A DNA stretch of 64,000 bases from Citromicrobium sp. UBA3494 (lineage in GTDB: Bacteria > Pseudomonadota > Alphaproteobacteria > Sphingomonadales > Sphingomonadaceae), in the NCBI GenBank assembly GCA_002377695.1, contig DFQH01000007.1:304956-368955 (forward strand), written 5' to 3'. Below the pieces are notes generated by a model that worked only from the letters and a program-made list of their open reading frames with translations, searched no databases and was not told the origin of the DNA. Below are positions 33,690-44,182 of the stretch, one piece after another. The position numbers and the translations under genes were made by a program. The stretch's first letter is position 1; the number at the start of each line of letters is the position of its first letter.

Positions 33690-34612
33690 AGGGCGTGCGC
33701 GCCGCGTTTCTTGCCGCGCTGCTATGCGCGGGCGGATGCGTTGCGCAACCGAGCGATCCTTCGTCCCCGCCGATCGAGCGCGCTGGCATCTCCGTTGGTT
33801 CCATCGAACGGGCGCGTGCGCAACTGGTCGATATCGAGAAGCGGAGCGGGGGCCGGCTGGGCGTTGCGCTGATCGATCCTGCCGGCGAGGTCCTGCTCTC
33901 GCATCGGGGTGAAGAGCGTTTTGCCATGTGCTCCACCTTCAAGACGTTGCTGGCGGGCATGGTCCTGTCGGGCGAGACCGGGCTGGAGCAAGAGGATCGG
34001 CTCACCATCGATCCCGCCGAGGTAGAGGGGCATGCGCCCTTTACCCGTTCCCGCTTCGAGGAAGGCTGGATGACGGTCGGCGATGCGGCGCAAAACATCG
34101 TAACCGTGAGCGACAACGGCGCGGCCAACCTGCTGCTCGACGAAGTGGGCGGGCCGCGCGGGCTGACCGAATGGATTCGCGCGCTTGGCGACGATGTGAC
34201 CCGGCTCGACCGGCGCGAGCTGGCGTTGAACGAAAATGCCGCCGACGACCCGCGCGACACGACCAGCCCGCTGGCTTTCGGCGAGACGTACCGCCGCGTC
34301 CTTTCCGACGACACTGTCCTGGATGCTTCGGGCCGCGAACGATTGGCCCAGTGGCTGGAAGCGAGCGAAACCGGGCTCAACCGGCTGAGGGCGGGAATGC
34401 CGGGCGATTGGCGGGTGGGCGACAAGACCGGCTATTGCGCGGCGCCCGGTGCGGTCGAGATCAACGATGTCGCCATTTTCGATCCCGCTGGCGGCGGCTG
34501 GTACACGCTTGTGTTCTTCCTCGACCGACCGCGCGAAGCGGGCGCATTCGCAGATGCGCTGGGTGCGGAGGTGGGCGCGATCGCGGCAGACCTGGTTGGT
34601 AGCACATCCTGA
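33686..34612 (+). CDS. Class A beta-lactamase with carbapenemase-type cysteine pair
   Basis: Serine beta-lactamase, 308 residues, exported: the N-terminus has a hydrophobic stretch ending AGGC, so a signal peptide or lipoprotein anchor is likely. Catalytic elements are complete: STFK (Ser83, Lys86), SDN (142-144), the omega-loop E-L-A-L-N (Glu178, Asn182) and KTG (247-249). Cys82 directly before the Ser and Cys251 after KTG-Tyr correspond to Cys69 and Cys238 of the standard numbering, the disulfide found in KPC, SME and NMC-A. The omega-loop RLDRRELALN also resembles KPC. The GTG start overlaps the preceding stop (GTGA). Actual spectrum is unknown. Confidence 0.92.
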   Translation: MKGVRAAFLAALLCAGGCVAQPSDPSSPPIERAGISVGSIERARAQLVDIEKRSGGRLGVALIDPAGEVLLSHRGEERFAMCSTFKTLLAGMVLSGETGLEQEDRLTIDPAEVEGHAPFTRSRFEEGWMTVGDAAQNIVTVSDNGAANLLLDEVGGPRGLTEWIRALGDDVTRLDRRELALNENAADDPRDTTSPLAFGETYRRVLSDDTVLDASGRERLAQWLEASETGLNRLRAGMPGDWRVGDKTGYCAAPGAVEINDVAIFDPAGGGWYTLVFFLDRPREAGAFADALGAEVGAIAADLVGSTS

Positions 34613-34649
34613 TCTTGCGCTTTTGCTCCGCGTTCGCCATATCGCGCGC

Positions 34650-34740
34650 CGGGAGTCGGGTGGACGTTTGCGTTCGCTCACCGGGTCAGGTCCGGAAGGA
34701 AGCAGCCCAGGTGAATTGCGGCGGGTCGCTCGGCTCCTTT
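34650..34740 (+). ncRNA. ffs: Signal recognition particle RNA, small bacterial type
   Basis: The universally conserved apical part GGTCAGGTCCGGAAGGAAGC is present at 34684-34703, containing the GGAA-type tetraloop and the symmetric and asymmetric loops bound by Ffh. The ends GGGAGTCGGGTGG and CGCTCGGCTCC pair over about 12 bp including G-U pairs, and a T run follows. Length is about 90 nt. A possible promoter (TTGCGC, 17-base gap, CATATC) lies just upstream, beginning within about 10 bases of the beta-lactamase stop. The ends are approximate. Confidence 0.92.
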
Positions 34741-34742
34741 TC

Positions 34743-35225
34743 CTATTCTGTCGTGGCTTTCATCCTCGCGCGTGCTTCGGCGCGCTTGCCCGTTGCGTCG
34801 GCCAGCCCCGCGACCTTGCCGAGCCCCCATTCGGGCATGTTGCCGTAGACCGTCTCGTAGCGACCGCCGTCGACGGCGTAGGTCTCGTGGAAAATTCCCA
34901 CAGTTCCATCGCTTCCGATGCGCCTGTTGAAATCAACCCAGGCGGGCCAGTGTTCGCGGTCGCGCGATCTCGCGTAGGCTTCGAGGCTGTCGAAATCGCG
35001 CCAGTATTGCAGCAGGCAGACCTGCCGCAGCCCCGCGAGCAGGTTCTGCGAGCCGAGAAAACCGCTGTCCGGGTCCTTCGCCAGTTCCGCGAGCATCGGA
35101 GGCATTGCCTGCATCACCGGCAACCACCTGGAGACTTTGTGGAAGTGATTGATCCGCATTCCGATCACGAAAACGACCAGAGGACCGGAGAACTTCGCGG
35201 TCTTGCGTCCTACTATGACAGTCAT
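34743..35225 (-). CDS. DUF4188 domain-containing protein
   Basis: A 160-residue protein that I recognise as DUF4188 by its start TVIVGRKTAKFSGPLVVFVIGMRINHFHKVSRWLPVM (core FVIGMRIN), then LLQYWRDFDSLEAYARSRDREHWPAW, an arrangement like the dimeric alpha/beta-barrel monooxygenase fold. No function is established. The ATG at 35225 is preceded by GAGGGGGCGAC. It sits on the minus strand between the SRP RNA and dnaX, which normally adjoin, and its own 3' end abuts the SRP RNA. A TTGACT-type -35 is visible upstream on the minus strand. Confidence 0.82.
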   Translation of the reverse strand: MTVIVGRKTAKFSGPLVVFVIGMRINHFHKVSRWLPVMQAMPPMLAELAKDPDSGFLGSQNLLAGLRQVCLLQYWRDFDSLEAYARSRDREHWPAWVDFNRRIGSDGTVGIFHETYAVDGGRYETVYGNMPEWGLGKVAGLADATGKRAEARARMKATTE

Positions 35226-35316
35226 CGTCGCCCCCTCTGATGGGCAATCAGTTGCAATTAAAAACCTACAAGTCAAGCTTCGACAAAGCCGCATTGCGCG
35301 CCTAGATTGGATGCTC

Positions 35317-37158
35317 ATGTCCGATTCCGATCTGCCAGATAGCGAAACAGAAGCCCCCTCCGCCGCCGAGCTGGAAGCTGCGGGGCAGAATTCGATGTTC
35401 GGCAATGCGGCCGAAGAACCGCTCGCTGCGGCCGATCCCGCTGCTGCAACCGGCGAAAAGCCTGCCGAGACGCCCGCCGCTGAGCCCGCACCCGATCCCG
35501 CGCAGCCCTATCGCGTACTCGCGCGCAAGTATCGTCCGCAGACCTTCAGCCAGCTGATCGGGCAGGAACCGATGGTCCAGACGCTGGCAAACGCGATCCG
35601 CCGCGACCGGCTGGCGCATGCCTTCCTGATGACCGGGGTGCGCGGGGTGGGGAAGACCTCCACCGCGCGCCTGATCGCCAAGTCGCTGAATTGCATCGGG
35701 CCGGACGGCGAGGGCGGGCCGACCATCGATCCGTGCGGCGTGTGCGAGCCTTGCCGCGCGATTGCCGAGGGCCGCCATATCGATGTGATAGAGATGGACG
35801 CGGCCAGCCACACCGGCGTCGATGACGTGCGCGAGATCATCGAGGCGGTCCGCTACGCTGCGGTCAGCGCGCGCTACAAGATCTACATCATCGACGAAGT
35901 TCACATGCTGTCTCGCAATGCTTTCAATGCGTTGCTCAAGACTCTTGAGGAACCGCCGAGCCACGTGAAGTTCCTCTTCGCCACCACCGAGGTCGACAAG
36001 CTGCCGGTCACGGTGCTCAGCCGCACTCAACGCTTCGACCTGCGCCGCATCCCGACCGAGCGGCTGGCCGAGCATTTCGCATGGGTGTGCGAGCAGGAGC
36101 AGGTCGCGGCCGAGCCCGAGGCGCTGGCGCTGGTCGCGGCAGCGGCGGAAGGGTCTGTGCGCGACGGGCTCTCGATCCTCGATCAGGCGATTGCCCATGC
36201 CGATCTGGAGGATGACGGATCGGGCGGGCTGGTCACTGCGGCACGCGTGCGCGACATGCTGGGCCTGGCCGATGCCGGCGCGCAGCGGCGCCTGCTGGGC
36301 GCTATTCTTGAGGGCGAGCCAAAGCAGATGCTGGACGCGGTGGCGGACCAGTATGCGCTCGGCGTCGAACCGCTGGCGCTGATGCGCGCGCTGATGGACG
36401 TCGTCCACCGGATCACGGTGATGCAGATCGGCGGCGCGATGCCCGATCTCCATGGCGAGGAAGAGCGCGGCCAGCTTTCCGACTGGGCCGAACGGCTGAC
36501 GCCCGGCCAGTTGCACCGTCTGTGGCAGTTGCTCCTGAAGGGATATGACGAGGTAAAGACCGCGCCCGATCCGCTGGTGAGTGCGCAGATGGCCTTGTTG
36601 CGGCTGATCCACGCCGCGGATGCGCCCGATCCCGGCTCGCTCGTGCGCAAGATGGAGGAACTGGCGAAAGGCCTCCCGGCCACGCCCGCAGAAAGTACAT
36701 CATCGCCTGCGTCGCCCGCGCCGAGTGCTGCAGCGCTGCCCCAGTCCGCCACGCCTTTACCGCCAGCCGATTTTGCATCGCTGGTAAACCGGGTCGAGGA
36801 GGCGGGCGAGTATATCGCGGCCAGTATCATGCGTCTGCAACTGCGGGTCGTAAGTCTTGAAGATGGCGCGATCACCTTTGCCCGTGCGCCTGAATACAAG
36901 GACAAGATCGAGGCCGAATTGCGCACTGCGCTGCAAAGAGCCACGGGCCGCAGCTGGAAGCTCGCGGAAATTACCGACCCCGCCGCGCCGCCCAGCCTTG
37001 CAGAGGCCGCGCAGGCCGAAGCCGCTGCGCTGCGCGACGCGATGGAGAACCACCCGCTAATGCAGGCCGCCCGAGCGGCCTTCCCCCAGGCGGAACTGCT
37101 CGACGAGAAGGAGCAGGCTGCCGCCGCAACCCCACGCCAATGGAGCAAGCACGCATGA
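35317..37158 (+). CDS. dnaX: DNA polymerase III subunit gamma/tau
   Basis: Clamp-loader ATPase of the replisome. The 613-residue protein has an acidic, Ala/Pro-rich N-terminal extension of about 60 residues, then YRVLARKYRPQTFSQLIGQE, Walker A GVRGVGKTSTAR, a zinc site with Cys in LNCIG and CGVCEPC, DEVHMLS and sensor 1 LFATTEVDKLP. A Pro/Ala linker and a C-terminal tau-like domain follow. No slippery frameshift site for a short gamma form was noticed. The ATG at 35317 is used; another lies two codons earlier. The stop overlaps the ybaB start (ATGA). Confidence 0.95.
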   Translation: MSDSDLPDSETEAPSAAELEAAGQNSMFGNAAEEPLAAADPAAATGEKPAETPAAEPAPDPAQPYRVLARKYRPQTFSQLIGQEPMVQTLANAIRRDRLAHAFLMTGVRGVGKTSTARLIAKSLNCIGPDGEGGPTIDPCGVCEPCRAIAEGRHIDVIEMDAASHTGVDDVREIIEAVRYAAVSARYKIYIIDEVHMLSRNAFNALLKTLEEPPSHVKFLFATTEVDKLPVTVLSRTQRFDLRRIPTERLAEHFAWVCEQEQVAAEPEALALVAAAAEGSVRDGLSILDQAIAHADLEDDGSGGLVTAARVRDMLGLADAGAQRRLLGAILEGEPKQMLDAVADQYALGVEPLALMRALMDVVHRITVMQIGGAMPDLHGEEERGQLSDWAERLTPGQLHRLWQLLLKGYDEVKTAPDPLVSAQMALLRLIHAADAPDPGSLVRKMEELAKGLPATPAESTSSPASPAPSAAALPQSATPLPPADFASLVNRVEEAGEYIAASIMRLQLRVVSLEDGAITFARAPEYKDKIEAELRTALQRATGRSWKLAEITDPAAPPSLAEAAQAEAAALRDAMENHPLMQAARAAFPQAELLDEKEQAAAATPRQWSKHA

Positions 37159-37496
37159 AGTCGATGGAAGAGATGATGAAAGCCGCGCAGGAAGCGGCGC
37201 AGACCATTCAGAACCAGATGGGCGAAGCGCAGGCCAAGCTCGATTCGATCGAGGTCGAAGGCACCGCCGGCGGCGGTCTGGTGAAGGTGAAATGCACCGC
37301 GCGCGGCCGGATCATGGGCGTGAGCATCGACGACAGCCTGATGAAGCCCGAGGAAAAGCAGATGGTGGAAGACCTTGTCGCCGCGGCCTTCAACGATGCG
37401 CGCGGCAAGGCGGATCGTGTTTCGTCCGAAGAGATGGAGAAGATCCAGTCCGGCATGGGGCTTCCCCCCGGCTTCAACCTGCCCGGCATGGGCTAA
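37155..37496 (+). CDS. YbaB/EbfC family nucleoid-associated protein
   Basis: A 113-residue DNA-binding protein, the usual size. Residues 1-35 form a helix with MEEMMKAAQEAAQTIQNQMGEAQAKL; the beta core IEVEGTAGGGLVKVKCTARGRIMGVSID follows (key segment GGGLVKV), then a C-terminal helix. The family binds DNA as a tweezer-shaped dimer. The ATG overlaps the dnaX stop, the conserved dnaX-ybaB coupling. recR, which often follows, is not here. Confidence 0.95.
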   Translation: MKSMEEMMKAAQEAAQTIQNQMGEAQAKLDSIEVEGTAGGGLVKVKCTARGRIMGVSIDDSLMKPEEKQMVEDLVAAAFNDARGKADRVSSEEMEKIQSGMGLPPGFNLPGMG

Positions 37497-37613
37497 GGAG
37501 CGGGCCGGGCAGGGCGCTTCGCCTGCAAGGGTCCGACCGGCTGCGGCAATAGAGGCCCACGGCTGTCGCAAGGGTGGTCTTCCCAGCCGTCATCCACAGC
37601 CGTCAGCGCAACC

Positions 37614-37643
37614 CATTGCAGGGTCCGGTCGATCGACCCATAT
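37614..37643 (+). promoter_or_regulatory. Possible heat-shock (RpoH) promoter of lon
   Basis: CATTG (37614-37618) and CCCATAT (37637-37643) are separated by 18 bases, approximating the alphaproteobacterial RpoH pattern CTTG-N17/18-CYTATNT. It lies 50 bases before lon, a classical heat-shock gene. The -35 has one mismatch. Confidence 0.4.
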
Positions 37644-37692
37644 TCTTGGGCAAGGACGGGTGCGCGGCCAATCCGCGCGCTAAAAGATACTT

Positions 37693-40089
<2,397 letters not shown>

Positions 40090-40099
40090 CGCGTCGTTT

Positions 40100-40114
40100 G
40101 TTCGCCTTTCGTTC
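40100..40114 (+). promoter_or_regulatory. Possible LexA (SOS) box between lon and the HU gene
   Basis: GTTC-GCCTTTC-GTTC matches the alphaproteobacterial LexA pattern GTTC-N7-GTTC. It lies 73 bases upstream of the candidate HU -35 and does not overlap an evident promoter. By base statistics about two such matches are expected by chance in 64 kb. Confidence 0.25.
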
Positions 40115-40186
40115 GAAACTTTTCAACAGGGTTGATGTTTGTAAACCAGAAATCGCACATTTCCGCGCTTTTTTGTCAGAATGACT

Positions 40187-40215
40187 TTGACAGATGCGTG
40201 CCGAAGGTCTCAAAT
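40187..40215 (+). promoter_or_regulatory. Candidate promoter of the HU gene
   Basis: TTGACA (40187-40192) and TCAAAT (40210-40215) are 17 bases apart. The predicted leader to the HU start at 40277 is about 55 bases. The -35 is consensus; the -10 has two mismatches. Confidence 0.5.
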
Positions 40216-40276
40216 CGACAAATTCGCTCGTAGCGAATTATCACCGTAGAATGTCTGGGACCGAGGGGTTTTCCGT

Positions 40277-40549
40277 ATGAACAAGAATGAGCTGATCGGC
40301 ACGGTTGCCGAATCCTGTGGCCTTTCCAAGAGCGACGCTTCGAACGCCGTGGAAGGTGTCTTCGATGCGATCCAGAAGGCCCTCGCCGATGGCGATGAGG
40401 TTCGGCTCGTCGGGTTCGGTACGTTTTCGGTCGCGAAGCGCAAGGCCTCGACCGGCCGCAACCCGCGCACCGGCGAACCGATGGAAATCAAGGCTTCCAA
40501 CCAGCCCAAGTTCAAGGCTGGCAAGGGCCTCAAGGACGCCGTGAACTAA
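40277..40549 (+). CDS. DNA-binding protein HU
   Basis: A 90-residue histone-like nucleoid protein. It begins MNKNELIGTVAESCGLSKSDA and has the HU core VRLVGFGTFSVAKR. The beta-arm RNPRTGEPMEIKASNQPKFKAGKGLKDAVN carries the intercalating Pro in NPRTGEP. It bends and packages DNA as a dimer. The gene stands alone behind a consensus-like promoter and ends before a strong bidirectional terminator. The 14-bp palindrome GGCCCATATGGGCC lies just after the stop. Confidence 0.96.
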   Translation: MNKNELIGTVAESCGLSKSDASNAVEGVFDAIQKALADGDEVRLVGFGTFSVAKRKASTGRNPRTGEPMEIKASNQPKFKAGKGLKDAVN

Positions 40550-40587
40550 GAGATTTCACGGGGGCCCATATGGGCCTGCTGAAAAAG

Positions 40588-40623
40588 AAAAACCCCGTCG
40601 AGTGGTGGATCGGCGGGGTTTTT
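40588..40623. terminator. Bidirectional rho-independent terminator
   Basis: AAAAACCCCGTCG (40588-40600) pairs with CGGCGGGGTTTTT (40611-40623) around a 10-base loop. The A run and T run allow it to work for both the HU gene and the convergent methyltransferase gene. Confidence 0.9.
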
Positions 40624-40671
40624 CTATGCGCGACGTACACCGCGAGCGGCAAGGTCGGCGTGGCCGCGTGC

Positions 40672-41469
40672 CTAGCTTTCTCGAGTCGCCAGCGCGTAAA
40701 GTGCAATGGCCGCCGCGTTCGAGACATTGAGGCTCTCGATCGCATCGGAAATCGGCAGTCTGGCGAGCGCGTCGCAATGTCCCGCGATATTTTGCCGAAG
40801 CCCGGCGCCCTCGGCCCCCAGCACGATCGCGACCGGCCCGGTTGGCATGGCCTGCGCCAGGGTCATCTCCGCTTCGCCTGCCAGACCGATGCGCCAGAAG
40901 CCGTGCGCGGTGAGATCGTCGAGCGCACGCGCAAGGTTGACCACGCGCACCCACGGCACGGTCTCCAGCGCGCCCGATGCGGATTTTGCCACCACGCCGC
41001 TTTCGGGCGGGGCATGGCGATCCTGCGTCACGATGGCTGCGGCACCGAAGGCGGCGGCCGAGCGCATGATTGCGCCGACATTGTGCGGATCCGTCACCTG
41101 ATCCAGCACGACGATCGGCCTTGTCGCATCGTCGGCGGCGATCACGTCGAGCAGATCCTGCTCTTCCAGCGGGGCGCATTCTAGGACCAGCCCCTGATGC
41201 GGTGCGTCGCGCGCTACCAGCCGATCGAGGTCGGGCGTGTCGGCATATTCGACCGGGAAGTCCGCGGGCAATTCCCCGTCGAGCGAAGCGATACCATCGC
41301 GCGTCGCCCACAGCTTGCGATGCTTGCGCTCGGGATTGAGCAGCGCGGCCTCGACCGCATGGCGGCCCCACAGCCGCACCTGCCCCGTGCTCGCACGCCC
41401 GCTTCCGCGACCATTCTTCATCCGTCCTGCGCGTCCGCGCAGTGCCCTTTTACGTTCCGGTTTTGCCAT
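40672..41469 (-). CDS. rlmB: TrmH/SpoU-family 23S rRNA ribose methyltransferase (RlmB-like)
   Basis: 2'-O-methylates an rRNA guanosine using S-adenosylmethionine through a trefoil-knot (SPOUT) fold. The 265-residue protein has a basic N-terminus, a substrate-binding domain starting LWGRHAVEAALLNP, motif 1 VLDQVTDPHNVGAIMRSAAAFG, motif 2 IVLGAEGAGLRQ and motif 3 LPISDAIESLNVSNAAAIALY. All three hallmark motifs are intact. The ATG at 41469 was chosen over a start nine codons upstream because MAKPERKR looks like a normal N-terminus. The RlmB symbol, rather than a tRNA enzyme, rests on overall layout. Confidence 0.9.
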   Translation of the reverse strand: MAKPERKRALRGRAGRMKNGRGSGRASTGQVRLWGRHAVEAALLNPERKHRKLWATRDGIASLDGELPADFPVEYADTPDLDRLVARDAPHQGLVLECAPLEEQDLLDVIAADDATRPIVVLDQVTDPHNVGAIMRSAAAFGAAAIVTQDRHAPPESGVVAKSASGALETVPWVRVVNLARALDDLTAHGFWRIGLAGEAEMTLAQAMPTGPVAIVLGAEGAGLRQNIAGHCDALARLPISDAIESLNVSNAAAIALYALATRES

Positions 41470-41595
41470 AGTTGCTCGCCCTGCCACCCCGGCCATTGAC
41501 AGGCAAGCGCGGCTTCTTCAAAGGGGCGCACCTCGGCATGCGGCGCCCGGCAAGGCGCGCTGTTTCTTGCACTGCCTCTTGCAGATCAGACCCTG

Positions 41596-41681
41596 TGGAC
41601 AGGTGGCCGAGTGGTTAAAGGCAGCAGACTGTAAATCTGCCCGCGCAAGCGTACGCTGGTTCGAATCCAGCCCTGTCCACC
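41596..41681 (+). tRNA. tRNA-Tyr (GTA)
   Basis: Acceptor GGACAGG/CCTGTCC, D-arm with GCCGAGTGGTTAAAGGC, anticodon stem-loop CAGACTGTAAATCTG (anticodon GTA), a long class II variable arm, TTCGAAT T-loop, discriminator A and encoded CCA. Confidence 0.96.
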
Positions 41682-41866
41682 ACCATCCCTCAGGGTCGGC
41701 CTGGCCGACCTTGCAATGCAGCTTTCATCGCTGGAAATCTCCGGGCCGCGGCGCCGGTGCCCCTCAGCGATGGCATATGCTTGCTTGCCATCGCATGCCG
41801 CCTTTCGGCCCTGTCGATTCGCCGCACTTGCCGCGCATCCCTGGCGCGGCTAATCCTCGGCCTTCC

Positions 41867-43012
41867 ATGAGCGCGCACGAAAATTCCACCGCCCCGAAAC
41901 CGGTCATATCGGCGACCGGTCTGTTCACACCTGAAGACAGCATCAGCAACCGCGAACTGGTCGACAGTTTCAACGCCTTCGTCGAGCGTCACAACGCCAC
42001 GCATGCCGCCGCGATTGCTGCGGGCGAGATGGAGGCGCTGACGCCCAGTTCGGTCGAGTTCATCGAGAAGGCGAGTGGGATCAAGTCGCGCCACGTGATG
42101 AACAAGGCGCCGCTGATCGATCCCGAGATCATGGAGCCGCGCCACGAACCGCGCGGCAACGACGAATTGTCCCTGATGGCAGAGATCGGCGTGGCCGCCG
42201 CGCGCGAGGCGCTGGAAAAGGCCGGTCGCGACCCGGGGGATGTCGACGCGGTCCTGTGCGCCGCCTCCAACATGCAGCGGCCCTATCCCGCCATGGCGAT
42301 CGAGATCCAGCAGGCACTGGGAATCGACGGGTTCGCCTTCGACATGAATGTCGCATGCTCTTCCGCCACCTTCGGCATCCAGACCGCCGCCGATTATGTT
42401 CGCGCGGGCCACGCCAGGAGCGTGCTGGTGGTAAGCCCGGAGATCACCAGCGGGCATCTCAACTGGCGCGACCGCGACAGCCATTTCATCTTCGGCGATG
42501 TCGCGACCGCCGTGCTGGTCGAGGATGCGGACATCGCGCCCTCCGCCCATTGGGAGATTCTCGGCACCCGGCTGAAGACCGTTTTCTCGAACAACATCCG
42601 CAACAATTTCGGCTTCCTCAATCGTGCGGAGCCGGAAACGATCGGCAGCGACGACAAGCTGTTCGTCCAGGAAGGCCGCAAGGTCTTCAAGGAAGTGGTG
42701 CCCATGGTCGCGGAAATGATCGTGACCGAGGCACAGCGCCTATCGATCGATCCCGCGCGGCTGCGGCGCTTGTGGCTGCACCAGGCGAATGCTGGCATGA
42801 ACCGCCTTATTGCGCAGCGGGTGCTCGGGCACGAGGCGAGCGAGGACGAAAGCCCGACCGTGCTCGACACCTATGGCAATACCTCCAGCGCGGGTTCGAT
42901 CATCGCCTTTCACCTCAATCACCAGGACCTGGAGGCAGGAGATACCGGGCTGATCTGCAGCTTCGGCGCGGGGTATTCGGCGGGCGCCGTGTTCGTCCGG
43001 AGGTCGGCATGA
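41867..43012 (+). CDS. FabH-like beta-ketoacyl-ACP synthase III family protein
   Basis: A thiolase-fold condensing enzyme of 381 residues, longer than E. coli FabH (317). The Cys-His-Asn triad is visible: Cys in MNVACSSATFG, His in WLHQANAGMN and Asn in YGNTSSAG. The N-terminal part has an insertion (FNAFVERHNATHAAAI) and a post-core region (RHVMNKAPLIDPEIM) that is typical of the long FabH-like subgroup. It may start fatty acid synthesis or make a specialised acyl product. The next gene, psd, begins 45 bases later, so a lipid role is consistent. The ATG at 41867 lacks a strong ribosome site. Confidence 0.88.
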   Translation: MSAHENSTAPKPVISATGLFTPEDSISNRELVDSFNAFVERHNATHAAAIAAGEMEALTPSSVEFIEKASGIKSRHVMNKAPLIDPEIMEPRHEPRGNDELSLMAEIGVAAAREALEKAGRDPGDVDAVLCAASNMQRPYPAMAIEIQQALGIDGFAFDMNVACSSATFGIQTAADYVRAGHARSVLVVSPEITSGHLNWRDRDSHFIFGDVATAVLVEDADIAPSAHWEILGTRLKTVFSNNIRNNFGFLNRAEPETIGSDDKLFVQEGRKVFKEVVPMVAEMIVTEAQRLSIDPARLRRLWLHQANAGMNRLIAQRVLGHEASEDESPTVLDTYGNTSSAGSIIAFHLNHQDLEAGDTGLICSFGAGYSAGAVFVRRSA

Positions 43013-43057
43013 TGGGCGCCGTTCGCATCCGAATGGCCAAGCGCGGGGCGGTGCGCC

Positions 43058-43795
43058 ATGGCTGGTGAGGTCATGGATAATCGCGGGCGAGGGGAAGCGC
43101 GCTCCTCGCTACCCTCGGTCCATCCCGAAGGTCGCAAATACGCGCTGATCTGTCTCGGCCTGTCGCTGATCGCCGCGCTGCTTGCGTGGGAGACGCTCGC
43201 CTGGCCGCTCGCGTTCCTCTCGCTGTGCATCCTCGCCTTCTTCCGCGATCCCGAACGCGTAGTGCCGCGCGGCGACGCTCTGATCCTCTCGCCCGCCGAC
43301 GGCACGGTGACGCAGATTTCGGAAGTCGAACCCCCGCTTGAGCTGCGCGGCGAAGAAGGAGGTCTGGGGTACGAACCCGTCACCCGGATTTCGATCTATC
43401 TCAGCATATTCGACGTGCACATAAACCGCTCGCCATGCGCGGGCACGGTGGGGACGATGAGCTACGTGCCCGGCAAATTCGTCAATGCCGAACTCGACAA
43501 GTCGAGCGAGGAGAATGAGCGACAGCATATCGTCATCCTGCGCGGCGACGGGGTTGCTGTGGGAATGACGCAGATTGCCGGGCTGGTCGCGCGGCGGATC
43601 GTTCCGTTCGTGAAACCGGGCGATATTGTCGCGGCGGGGCAGCGGGTGGGTCTGATCCGCTTCGGCAGCCGCGTCGATCTGTATCTGCCGCAGGGCACTT
43701 CGCCTCAAGTGCTGATGGGCCAGCGGGTTATAGCGGGCGAGACCGTGCTCGGGCGGTTGGGCGAAACGGTCGAGCTGGAAGGCCTGCAACAGTAA
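43058..43795 (+). CDS. psd: Phosphatidylserine decarboxylase, short form
   Basis: Makes phosphatidylethanolamine at the inner membrane. The 245-residue proenzyme has a membrane hairpin at about 26-62 and the blocks FFRDPERVVP, SPADGTVTQI and STFDVHINR-like ISIYLSIFDVHINRSPC. The self-cleavage site is FGSR (Ser becomes the pyruvoyl group) in IRFGSRVDLYLP, replacing the LGST of E. coli, as in the short alphaproteobacterial type. An ATG five codons later is an alternative start. pssA, often next to it, is not in the window. Confidence 0.93.
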   Translation: MAGEVMDNRGRGEARSSLPSVHPEGRKYALICLGLSLIAALLAWETLAWPLAFLSLCILAFFRDPERVVPRGDALILSPADGTVTQISEVEPPLELRGEEGGLGYEPVTRISIYLSIFDVHINRSPCAGTVGTMSYVPGKFVNAELDKSSEENERQHIVILRGDGVAVGMTQIAGLVARRIVPFVKPGDIVAAGQRVGLIRFGSRVDLYLPQGTSPQVLMGQRVIAGETVLGRLGETVELEGLQQ

Positions 43796-43812
43796 GCTTG
43801 TGGCCGGGCCGT

Positions 43813-44067
43813 TCAGGCGGCAGCGCGCAACGTTGCAGGGCGCGTCTTCTGCTGAAGAGCAGGGCGCCGGGGCGAGCGAACGCCAGACAGGCGCGCTTCC
43901 CGCAATGCCGGTGCCGGTCCTGCATTATCCATCCGCTTGCGCAGCACACGCAGTTCCGAGCCGAGCGCGCGGTAGGCATGCCAGCCGCGCATGGCACTAT
44001 CGGTCATCGTAAGCAGCGCGGCCAGCGCGGCGATGACAAGCAGGCAGGTGATGGCGAATGCGATCAT
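43813..44067 (-). CDS. Small single-span membrane protein behind a LexA-type promoter
   Basis: An 84-residue protein. Residues 2-21 form one membrane helix (IAFAITCLLVIAALAALLTM). The rest is cytoplasmic-looking and basic (RGWHAYRALGSELRVLRKRM, then an Arg/Ala-rich tail). No family is recognised. The gene is supported by a GGAGAAACACC ribosome site directly before the ATG and by a consensus TTGACA -35 overlapping a GTTC-N7-GTTC box at 44183-44208. A small SOS-induced inner-membrane protein brings to mind the Caulobacter division inhibitors SidA and DidA. There is no visible sequence similarity, so this is only an analogy. Confidence 0.68.
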   Translation of the reverse strand: MIAFAITCLLVIAALAALLTMTDSAMRGWHAYRALGSELRVLRKRMDNAGPAPALREARLSGVRSPRRPALQQKTRPATLRAAA

Positions 44068-44182
44068 GGTGTTTCTCCGGCCTCGGGTCCTCCGCAGGTC
44101 CGGTGCAAAGGCGTGGACCGGCTGTGGAAAACATGCTCATAAGATGTCGGCGTCTCACTGAGTTGCGCTGACTCGAGCAGTT

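Noticed and set aside
40570..41184. A frame starting MGLLKKKNPVEWW after the HU gene
   Set aside because: It reads through the strong terminator hairpin and then antisense to the methyltransferase gene.
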